Assembly: GCA_033032865.1 (NCBI GenBank)
Contig: JAWHQI010000028.1
Location: forward strand, 10,745,001-10,809,000
Direction: 5' to 3'
Length of the DNA stretch: 64,000 nt
Origin: Dactylorhiza incarnata
Taxonomy: Eukaryota; Streptophyta; Magnoliopsida; Asparagales; Orchidaceae
Shown here: positions 54,919-64,000 of the stretch, piece by piece
Layout of the letters: each line of letters begins with the position of its first letter
How positions within the stretch are numbered: the stretch's first letter is position 1
Translations under genes and position numbers: made by a program
Notes under the pieces: model-generated
What the model was told of the DNA's origin: nothing
Databases searched by the model: none
What the model saw: the letters and a program-made list of their open reading frames with translations, nothing else

Positions 54919-57900
54919 GTACATAGCTATCCAAAAATAAATGAAAAGTGGTTTGGATAGTGGCTGCTCAAAGCATATGACAGGAAACAAGGCCAACCTG
55001 AACAACTATAAGGCAAAGCTTGGACCAAAGGTTGTATTTGGAGACTCCAACTGTGGACAGACCAAAGGCTATGGAAAAGTCAAGGTTGGAGAAGTCGCCT
55101 TCAAAGAGGTAGCTTATGTCAAGGGACTGAAGCACAACCTCATCAGCATAAGTCAATTATGTGATGAAGGGTATCAGGTAACCTTTAATAAGATGAATTG
55201 CCTTATTAAATCTACTGATAACATTACTGTTCTATCAGGTATTAGGCAAGGTAATATATATTTAGTGAATTTCAATTCATCTACTTCAGAAGTTTGTTTA
55301 TTTAGTGATGGAAGCAAATCTAGTGAACTTTGGCATAAGAGACTAGGACATGTAAACCTTAGGACCATTGCTAAACTATCTAAGGACAATCTTGTTAGAG
55401 GATTACCCTCAGGATCATACAATAAAGAAGGTCTTTGTAGGGCATGTCAACTAGGTAAGCAAACAAAAAATAGTTTTAAATCATTATCTAAAAGTGATTC
55501 ACCTAGAATCTTATATTTGCTACATATGGACCTTTTTGGACCTATAGCAACAAAGAGTTTAGGAGGGAAGCCTTACACTCTAATTATTGTAGATGACTTC
55601 TCTAGATTCACTTGGGTGTTCTTTTTGAGAGAAAAGTCAGATAACTTTAAAGTTCTTACAGACTTTCTTAAGAGCATACAGATTGAGTGCTCTACTGTTG
55701 TTGCATTGATCAGAAGTGATCATGGTACTGAGTTTGAGTCTCTTCTTATGCAAGAATTCTGTGAGATGGAAGGTATCAGGCATTGTTTCTCAGCTCCTAG
55801 AACTCCTCAACAAAATGGGGTAGTTGAAAGGAAAAATAGAACTCTAATTGAATCAGCAAGAACATTGCTTGCAGATGCTAAACTGTCCCTATCCTTTTGG
55901 GCAGAGGCTGTTAGCACAGCAAATTATATTCTGAATAGATGTTTGATACAGAAACTTAAGGGAAAACTCCTTATGAATTACTTAAAGTGAAGAAACCTAA
56001 AGTTAACTCTTTTAGAACTTTTGGCTGTAGATGTTATATTCACAATAATGATAAAAAATACCTTAGGAAATTTGAACCAAAATCAGATGAAGGAATTTTC
56101 TTAGGTTATTCTCAAATCAGTAAAGCATATAGGATTTATAATAAATCCACTCTTAAAATAGAAGAATCTATGCATGTCTCTTTTTATGAAACTAACATGT
56201 TTTACAAGGAGAAGATTCCTTCTACCATAGAAAATTTGCAGGAACCTATATTATGTGAGAAGCTAGAACGATTAGCTCTACATAAAGAAGGAATTCTAAA
56301 TCTTGAACAGCAGAATGATGAAGAGAGTGAAGAATAAAATTTCCCAGTTTTTGCTGAAAATTCAGAACAGACAACACCAGATCACTTTTCACAAGATATA
56401 GCAGCTGAACAAATTCCCCAAGTGGATACAATTGCTAAACCAACTCTTACTATTTACCCCATCACAGTTAGAGATCATCCAATTTCACAAGTGATTGGAG
56501 ATATTTCAGCAGGTGTTCAAACAAGGCATCAACTACACCAAAATTAGATGCATACTTGTTTCCTATCACAAGTTGAACCTCAAACCATAAAAGATGCAGA
56601 ACAAGTTCCAAATTGGATTATTGCAATGCAAGAGGAGCTCAACCAGTTTGAAAGGAACAAGGTTTGGGATTTGGTTCCAAGACCAAAGAATTATCCAGTG
56701 ATTGGAACCAAATGGGTCTACAGGAACAAGCTTGATGCAGAGGGAAATATTATGAGAAACAAAGCTAGGCTAGTAGCTCAGGGATACTCACAGGAAGAAG
56801 GGATAGACTATGATTAGACATTTTCCCCAGTTGCAAGGCTAGAAGCAATCAGGATCTTCCTTGCATTTGCTGCATACAAAAGATTCAAAGTCTATCAAAT
56901 GGATATAAAAAGTGCATTTCTAAATGGAGAAATCAAAGAAGAAGTCTATGTGGAACAACCACCAGGTTTCATCTTTCCAACTCAACCCTCTTTTGTATTT
57001 AATCTTAAGAAAGCTCTCTATGGTCTCAAACAAGCTCCTAGAGCATGGTATGAAACTTTAGCTAGTTTTCTTTTGGAAAACAATTTCTGTAGAGGCATAG
57101 TAGATAAAACCTTATTTTACAAAGTACATAAGAATCAAACTTTACTAGTTCAAATATATGTAGATGACATTATCTTTGGATCTACTGATTCAAATTTGTG
57201 CAAAAGATTTTCCAATCTAATGCAATCAAGATTTGAAATGAGTAGTATGGGTGAGTTATCATACTTCCTTGGTCTTCAAGTGAAGCTAACTTCAAATGGA
57301 ATCTTCATATCCCAATCTAAGTATGCTAAGGAATTAGTGAAAAGATTTGGTATGTCTGATACTTCCACCATGAAAACACCCATGCCCTCAAATGCTGTCA
57401 TTGTTAATGATGAATCAGGGAAACATGTTGATTCAAAAGTATACAGAGCAATTGTTGGCTCGCTGCTTTATTTAACAGCTAGTAGACCTGACATAATGTT
57501 TGCTACCTGTATTTGTGCTAGATTTCAAGTTAACCCCAAAGAATCTCACTTAATTTTATTAAAAAGGATTTTGAGATATATAAAGGGTTGCCCTAATCTA
57601 GGACTTTGGTATCCAACAGCATCTGAATTTGAATTAACTGGATTCTCAGATTCAGATTATGCTGGATGCAGAGTAGACATAAAAAGCACATCAGGAACTT
57701 GTCAGTTTCTTGGTGATAGGCTTATGTCTTGGTTTTGTAAAAAGCAGACATCTGTGTCTACATCAACAACTGAAGCTGAATACATGGCTGCTGGCAGTTT
57801 CTGCTCACAGATGTTGTGGATACAAAATCAACTTCTAGACTATGGTATCAACTTAAATAAATCAACTATATTTTGTGACAATATAAGTGAAATATCTATA

Positions 57901-58110
57901 GCACAAAATCCAGTTCTCCATAGTAGGACTAAACACATAGAGATTAGGCACCACTTCCTTAGGGATAATGTGGATAAAAATAAAATTTGCCTACAGTTCA
58001 TTTCTACTAATCTACAAAGAGATGACATTTTCACCAAGCCCTTGGATAAAAAGAAGCACATCTTATTTATAAATCAACTAGGAATGATAGATGGATATTC
58101 AATCTGTTAA
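54919..58110 (+). pseudogene. pol: Element G pol: protease, integrase, reverse transcriptase, RNase H
   Basis: The protease block is LDSGCSKHMTG (about 54953). The GAG-pre-integrase part (LWHKRLGHVNLRTIAKL, CRACQLGKQ) and integrase triad blocks HMDLFGP, SDHGTEFE and QQNGVVERKNRT follow. Reading is in one frame before about 54952, in another to about 55965, and back in the first after an A run, so two small indels break it. RT has [23 protein letters not shown] and YVDDIIFGS (about 57160); RNase H has [17 protein letters not shown] and FCDN. In-frame stops are TAA 56335, TAG 56545 and TAG 56815. The rest from 56899 to 58110 is one clean 403-codon frame ending with [12 protein letters not shown] and GMIDGYSIC sequence. 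Confidence 0.94.
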
Positions 58111-58139
58111 AAATTAAAATTTCTATTTATCACCCAAAA

Positions 58140-58285
58140 TTCGTCGAACGGAGGACGACGAATTTGAACCATTTGTCGAACGGCGGTCGACAAAATCTGT
58201 TAATTTCAGAATCAATAAAGAAATTTTCACTTGTCGAACGGTGGTCGACGAAAAGGATATTTTTGTTGAACGATGTCTGACGGAG
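58140..58285. promoter_or_regulatory. Internal dyad array upstream of element G third ORF
   Basis: Three dyads lie in 115 bp: 58140-58145 with 58157-58162, 58172-58179 with 58187-58194 (TTTGTCGA, 7, TCGACAAA) and 58231-58237 with 58245-58252 (TTGTCGA, 7, TCGACGAA). More diverged copies follow. Same half-sites as in the LTR and gag of G. Confidence 0.72.
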
Positions 58286-58364
58286 ACATAAAGTCTTTTC
58301 GACTTCTGTTTTTTATTAGGTTTTTGTCGAACCCCGCTCCCTAAATGCGCCCCCTTCTCCGGTC

Positions 58365-58372
58365 TATATAAT
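58365..58372 (+). promoter_or_regulatory. TATA box upstream of element G third ORF
   Basis: TATATAAT lies 99 bp upstream of the ATG at 58464, downstream of the dyad array. A CT-rich stretch ending TCTCTTGCAG (58440-58457), a good acceptor-like signal, lies just before the ATG. Element A has the same order. Confidence 0.6.
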
Positions 58373-58463
58373 ATCTTTTTCTATTTCGAAATAGATTGCG
58401 CCTACAGAAATCGTTTCCCTCCAGTTCCTCTCTACACTTGATCTTTCTCTCTTGCAGGTACAA

Positions 58464-61261
58464 ATGGCGATTTCTCAAGCCGTGCTATATTCGATAAAGT
58501 TCGATGCCGGGTTTGATATTGACATGGAATCTTTAACTCAATCTGATCAAATCTTCAAGGATATTCTTCAATTGTTTGAAGAGCAGCAGTTAAAGAAGTT
58601 AATGAGCATGAGGATAAAGCTGCACACATCAGAAATCAAGGAATGGTGTTTTACAGCTAAGCAGGAAGATGAAAGTCTGACAGGAACTATCTCAGGACAC
58701 CAGGTCTCTCTTACCCCTACCATTTTAACTGAAGTTTTTGGTTTTGTTAATGGTGATGATGAAATAGAGCTTAGCTCTGTTAAAACTGGTGAAGCACAGA
58801 TTAAAATGGGTCATTCCACTGGAAACCCTAATCATAGGTCTCTCTTAAGAAGAACTTATCTGTGGAATATAAGTTTCTTTCTGATATAGTTGGCAAAGTG
58901 TTGTTAGGGAAAACAACAGGACATGATTATATTAATAGGCACCAATTTATGTTGATGGTGGCCATAATGGAAAAGAAGAAAGTGAACTGGGGATCAATCT
59001 TTTTTGGATTGATTAAGAAGAAGATTTCAAAGGACAATGTTTGTTTTGGAAGAATTATTGGAATTGTACTGCAGGAAAGACACCAAGACCTTCTGGTCTC
59101 TCCCAAGGTGACCATTAATGCTAGCAAGAAGCTGACCTAAGCTCTCTTTGCTAAATGGGATAGGGTGTTTACCAAGAAGAACACAGGAGCAGCTACACAG
59201 AAGAAAACTTTTGAAGGCACAAGGATTGATCCAGTCACTCCCTCAACCCTTCTAGAAGCCACTTCTCCTCCTCCTCTTGTTTCTTCTCCTCATCTCCCAT
59301 CTCCACCTCAGAACATTTCCCCTGCACAATCTCCACCTCAAAATTCTCCCGCACTCATTGATGACATTCCATCCTCATCTACCCTTCTAACCCCTCATAC
59401 TTCTCCACCTCCATCTCCAATGCATGATGACTATCATTCACCCATCCATCACTCTTGCCCCATTCATTCTGACATCCCTCAACAACATGCAAATGTTGCA
59501 AACATTTTTGTACCAACTTCTATACCTTCCACTTCTCAACCATCTTCATCTCATCCACCTGAAATGCTATTTCTACATTTCCACACTGTTGCAGATCAAA
59601 TTCTTGACTATATTCTTCCCAAGATTGATCAAATCCTGGATGCAAAACTTGCTCCAGTCTATAACATTCTTTCTACTCTTGACTCCACATTGGATGCAAA
59701 AATTGCTCCAATTCTTCAAGCAATCTCTGAACTATCTTCTACTATATCTTCAATTCATTCCTCTATCTCTGTCCCTTCTTCTAGGGGCCTAGATTTAGGT
59801 CTCCCTGAAGCTAGGCAGGGGGAGATGCCTCATGAAGAAGTTCCAGAAGCTCAAATTTCAGAGGATACAATTTTTGATACAGATACAGTTTTTGCTGAAG
59901 AGGATACTGAAGAAACAGTTCAAACTTCTGATGTAGATATATTTGAAGAAGCTCCAGAAGTACCAATCATAGAAAAGTTAAATAATATCTATATCCATCC
60001 CTCCCTAGATATTATTTCCTTATTGTCTAAGTTCAATGTTGTTTCCTCGATTTTGCCAAAACATCATAATTATTCAAAAGCAATTGTTCCTTATACTGCT
60101 CCAATTGACAAAGTTTTGCTGAAAAAGAACATTAGTAGCTTTGCAGTTCAAAGAGCAATTCCAGCTCTTGTTCCAGTTCCAGTTCAAAGTCTTGCAGATG
60201 AATCAGTTAAAATTTCAGAAGAAATTATCAATAATTTTGAATTCCCAACTTTTGTCTTTGATGAATCACCAATTCCAGACTTTGATGAAATCTGGAGAGC
60301 AGAAGATGAAGCTTTTGAAGCTGAAGTGCAAAGGATCAAAGCTCTTAAATTGGTTAATGATTTATATGATAATCCAATTCCCTCTTCTAACTCTGATGAA
60401 GAAGATAATGATAGTGATTCTGATGACACATTTTCAAGTAAAAGAGAGAAAAGAAAAGCAAAGTCAAAGGTTGTCCCCAAGCCTCCTAACCCAGATAGTA
60501 ATATTCCCTACTACATCCTTCACAATATCACTCTTGACAAGGATACCCCTCACTGGATGAAGTTCTCCAGAAATGAAATGAAGAGGAGAAAGAAATTCAA
60601 GAAAACTGGTTATTATTCTGACAAACCTGTCAAATATAACCATCCTCCTCCTCCTCCAGCAGCAGGCTCAACAGCACCATCATCCTTCTCCCAGAAGCCC
60701 AGCTCTCAGCATTTAAGGAAATCTGGTAGTTCCAGTGGATCTCAAGTATCAGGATCATCCAGTAATCCTCCTTCTAAGAAATCCGCAGTTGCTTCACCAG
60801 AAAGTCCAGTCATTGTTTCACCTCAAATATCTTCAGAATACATGCTTCACATTTCTAATGGATCTTTTCACAAGATCAAAAATTCTCAAAGTGATCTTCA
60901 AGATCAAGTTGACATTTCAGAATATGTTCCCTATCTTCCAGATCCTGAAGAGGAAAGATTATCTCAAATGGCAAGACTCAAGGAAACAATTGCTTATGCC
61001 CAGATTAACAAAGCAAAATCAGAAGGTAAAGATTTCACAAACATTTCTACCATGTCTGATTACAGAAGGAAAGAGCTTGACAAGTACAATTCCAAAGAGT
61101 TATTCAATGCTGAAGAATATCTTGAAAAGCACCCAGGAGCTTTTGTCCCTCATGTCAAATCTCAGACTGTTATTGGTGCTCAAGATCTCTACATAAGCAA
61201 GAAGAAGTCTGAAGATCCAAACAGGATAATCATCTTCAAACCTCCATCAGCAAAGAAGTAA
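58464..61261 (+). pseudogene. Element G third ORF (env-like position), one frameshift and one stop
   Basis: ATG 58464 starts MAISQAVLYSIKFDAGFDID. A frame change near 58850 comes just before FLSDIVGKVLLGK, and TAA 59138 interrupts the second frame, which then runs open to 61259. About 930 residues in all. The N-terminal part is related to the third ORF of element A. The middle is Pro/Ser-rich (59240-59560), then helical and acidic parts, a KREKRKAKSK basic block and the end KPPSAKK. No signal peptide or clear membrane segment is seen, so an envelope role is not supported by sequence. Confidence 0.78.
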
Positions 61262-61445
61262 AAGAGGTTCAGACTTATTTATTTTTGTTGTTGTTAAACA
61301 TTTTGATTGTAATGAACTCAGAGCACTATCTTTATTCAATCTGCTGAAATGAATTTTCATTCGGTCAGATACATATATTTTATGCTCTGCCTTTTATGTT
61401 TTCTATTGTATTTATTTGATTAATTGTCAAATAATATCCTAACCC
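61262..61445. other. Element G short 3' untranslated stretch
   Basis: AT-rich, non-coding, between the third ORF and the polypurine tract. Confidence 0.6.
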
Positions 61446-61459
61446 AAATAGGGGGAGAT
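61446..61459 (+). other. Element G polypurine tract
   Basis: AAATAGGGGGAGAT, identical to element A, directly before the 3' LTR. The core AGGGGGAG also occurs inside the third ORF at 59817. Confidence 0.9.
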
Positions 61460-63030
61460 TGTTGGAACAACCCTATTACTGTTTTGGGCTAGGATCACTA
61501 TGTTTTAACTAAGGATCTAGTTGACCCCATTGTATAGCTTAAGTGTCAAGTCTTTAGGCTGATTGATTAGCTAGAACTTAAGGAATATTTAAGTTCCCAG
61601 CTTTCGACAAATGGCGAGTGGCGTTCGACAAACGTCTAGTTTTGTTCGACAAATTCTTCTCAGCAGACTGAAGAATTATAGCCAGTTCCAGAGCTCGACA
61701 TTCTCTGAGCAGCATTCGACAAATGGCAAGCAGCGTTCGACGAATTCCAGCCAAAGCTCGACAAATTCTATATGAAAGCTCAGTTCGACAAATACAAGTC
61801 CAGATCATCTATATCAGTTATTTTGTCAACACTCTAAACACAGATCGACGACCTTAATGGATCTATTCAAGTACTTTTGGACGTATTCAGTCAGTTTAGT
61901 AAGGATATCTTATTCATTTATTATATTATCTTATTCCTTCTATTCCAAGACAAGAATAGTCGTTGACATTTAATGCTACGACATCTTTCACGTCAAAGGA
62001 ATCAAAAAGGACCTGCCAAAATCGTTTTGGCGGCTGTTACAGTTCCAAGAAGGATTTAAGCCAGAATAATATATTCCTTAAAGACAGATGATTTGAATTT
62101 CAAAATTAGAAATCTATCACAGAAGAAAGTATATACAAAAATAGTCGTATACTCTTTTACGACACAGATCTTACACAGTTGTTTTTAAGATTCTCAAAAA
62201 TATAGCTCTGTAGAACAACAAGAATACAGAAGGATTAGAGAAAGGAGAGGAAGAAGAATAAACACACAGAGAACATATACTTTCAGTCTTCTTTTTCCTA
62301 AAAAGCAGCATCTTCATCTCTCTGAGAACAACATTCATTCTCTCAGATCTGCTGCAAGTTTAAGTCTTCTAAAGAGCAACAACAATATGAAGATTTACTT
62401 CTTCCAGATTAATCTGCTACAGAAGATTTCTGTTTTAGAGAAAGCTTCATCCTCAAGCTATCAACAACTTCAAACAGACAGGGGGAGCTTTCATCCTCAA
62501 CACCTTTTGTCTTCTCTCAGAAATATTGAAAGAGAAGAACACTTTAAACCTTCTTACCTTATCTTGTACAGGGTTAATTCTCCCTTCAAAAGTTTACACA
62601 GTGGTGGCAAGACACCTTATCAAAAAATCCTTGTGTGGTTTTTAAGCACCTTATCAAAAGCTTATAGGTGTGTGGACACCTTATCAAAAAACCCCTGGTC
62701 TTGAGCACCTTATCAAAAGCTCTGTGGTGTGTGGACACCTTATCAAAAACTCCTAGTGGATGTCCTACCAGCTGTGGTAGAAGAGTAGACGTACCCAGAT
62801 TTATTGGGGAACTACTATAATTCCTTGTGTCCCCTGTGCTTGTGATTTTCTGTATTGTTTCTGTGTTGTGTGCTATTTCCTTTATTCAAAATTATATAGC
62901 ACACTTTGCATTACACACATATATATACATCAGTATTTTAATTCCGCTTTAAAAACTAATAAATTTTTTTTAATACTCTATTCACCCCCTCCCCCCTCTA
63001 GAGTAACTTAATATCTAACCTCCACTTTCA
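61460..63030 (+). repeat. Element G 3' LTR
   Basis: 1571 bp, complete. It contains five CACCTTATCAAAA-type tandem repeats (62608-62760) that the 5' LTR has lost, the TTCGACAAA-type motif array (61600-61800) and a shorter C-rich tract near the end. Confidence 0.95.
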
Positions 63031-63035
63031 CCGCG
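63031..63035. repeat. Target duplication CCGCG, right copy of element G
   Basis: Matches 51493-51497. Confidence 0.93.
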
Positions 63036-64000
63036 GCGTGCTAGTTCCGTTCGACGAAATGAATGCTGCGCTCGACGAATTGTGAGGACAGCTCGACGAA
63101 GATGCGCCCGACGAAATGACCTACCGCGGAGCGTTAGCACTGACGCTGGCGTTTGCATATATGGAAACTATTGACAGAAAGGAACGTGGAGAAAAAGGAA
63201 TGTCGGTGGGTCGCTATGTTTGGCATGTACTATCGCGGCGCACTAGGTCTAACGCTCGGCGGTATCTTTTGGAAACATCCTGTCTACAGTTGATTGAGGG
63301 GTAAATTTGGAAAGAGATATTGGCGGAAGGAAGGAAATTGCACTATCGTGGGGCGATAGTGTTACCGCGACGCTAGGCTGTCACAACCGTTTGCGCTCAG
63401 AAGTTGCCTTAACTGCCACGATCCATGTGCGCGTCGTGTCACTATCGCGGGGCAGTAGTACTAGCGCAGGCGGTAGCTGTCGAATCTATTTAAAGAGCGG
63501 TGCTTCCTCCATTAGGGCTGGTTGTTGCAGAACGAATTGAAGCCTTATTTCAGAGCACTCGTGAGAGCCTTCAGAAGCAGCCAAGACAACTCTGTCAACA
63601 TTCGTGAACGCAAGGAACTCGAAGAAAGAACCAACACGCTTATTCTACGAGAAGGTCGCACGCATCAACTCAAAGGATTACTTCGGCGCACCTTCGACAA
63701 GATCATTGAGTTCAACCTAAGAGGGAGTTTGTCTTTAGTTGTTATTTTTTTATTTGTAATATTTTTATATCTTTTGTTCCGTAGAGAAATTTGCCACACG
63801 ACGACTAGGGCCTTGCGGGGACTAGGGGAAATTTGCCTCGTGTTGGCGACTAGGTCTGGGTAGGACTTAGGGAGTAATTCGCCTTGTCTTTGCGACTAGG
63901 TCTAGGGAGTAGATCTAGGGGGTGCTCGAGGCCTTTCTGGTGATAGATTGGCTAGAACGGCTTGAGGCCTTGTCTGGGGAGAGACAGGATAAAGCCAACT
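63031..64000 (+). repeat. Element F 3' LTR, second part (runs off the window)
   Basis: It matches about 45923-46848 of the 5' LTR, including the dyad CACTATCGTGGGGCGATAGT at 63341-63360 and a TATTTAAAG TATA-like box at about 63488. The window ends about 270 bp before the expected LTR end. Confidence 0.9.

Larger units (their letters stand above)
51498..63030 (+). mobile_element. Element G: nearly full-length Sirevirus-like copia element
   Basis: LTRs, Met-type primer-binding site, gag, copia-order pol, internal dyad array, third ORF and polypurine tract are all present, flanked by a perfect CCGCG duplication. It is the youngest layer of the E-F-G nest. Each coding region still carries a few lesions (gag two stops, pol two frame changes and three stops, third ORF one frameshift and one stop). 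The 5' LTR has lost 441 bp relative to the 3' LTR. Confidence 0.96.
45652..64000 (+). mobile_element. Element F: non-autonomous copia-type (Sirevirus-like) element, continuing past the window end
   Basis: The 5' LTR (45652-47109), Met-type primer-binding site, reduced gag, 2.6 kb of non-coding sequence and 3' LTR are present. The 3' LTR is split into 51227-51497 and 63031 onward by element G and runs off the window with an estimated 270 bp missing. There is no pol. The left end reads TATTGG where the 3' LTR has TGTTGG. Inserted into element E gag. Confidence 0.87.

Noticed and set aside
59424..61196. Overlapping frames of 122-153 codons inside the element G third ORF
   Set aside because: They are alternative frames of the long 59165-61261 reading, Leu/Phe-rich as expected from a shifted Ser/Pro-rich code, and lack homology.

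Overview
The window is plant nuclear DNA, almost certainly from an angiosperm (probably a eudicot) with a repeat-rich genome. It holds nested LTR retrotransposons with plant-type primer-binding sites, Sirevirus-like Ty1/copia gag and pol, Athila-, Tat- and chromovirus-like Ty3 pieces, a plant-type hAT transposase and CACTA-like subterminal repeats. No intact host gene, rRNA or tRNA gene was seen. Nothing in the sequence fixes the species.

Layout. 1-923: AT-rich flank ending in a GGTTCC-rich simple repeat. 924-17875: element A, a decayed Sirevirus-like copia element with gag, pol and a long third ORF downstream of pol. Its reverse transcriptase is split by a 4.85-kb probable solo LTR (7052-11903) with a perfect 5-bp target duplication. 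17876-26699: a hAT transposase pseudogene, CACTA-like subterminal repeats, a 310-bp tandem duplication and weak spliced-exon candidates. 26700-31401: element P, a near-perfect palindrome (1984-bp arms, 734-bp loop) inserted with a 5-bp target duplication. Both of its outer ends are the U5 ends of inverted LTRs. 32515-34090: a foldback-like block with a 19-bp minisatellite that reverses orientation. 34092-36290: element B, the 5' end of another Sirevirus-like copy. 36291-41984: element C, an Athila-like element with only a zinc-knuckle gag ORF. 41985-43342: element D, chromovirus LTR and gag fragment. 43745-45651: element E, 5' LTR and gag of a Tat-like element of the same LTR family as P. 45652 to beyond 64000: element F, a non-autonomous copia-type element inserted in E. 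51498-63030: element G, a nearly full-length Sirevirus-like element inserted in the 3' LTR of F.

Elements A and G carry homologous third ORFs in the env-like position. Each ORF follows a family-specific array of dyad-symmetric motifs and a TATA box, the same arrangement seen in the LTR promoter of A. Each LTR family has its own dyad motif, and in G the motif also sits inside gag coding sequence.

The main points for follow-up are: (1) the palindromic retroelement P, best explained as a self-primed minus-strand cDNA that integrated through two U5 ends; (2) the family-specific dyad arrays and their reuse as a promoter-like module upstream of the third ORF; (3) two covarying hairpins in the non-coding part of F; (4) a four-exon antisense gene next to the 3' LTR of the P family; (5) the inverted 19-bp minisatellite. 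All coding regions of the elements except the spliced gene in P carry stops or frameshifts or are truncated.
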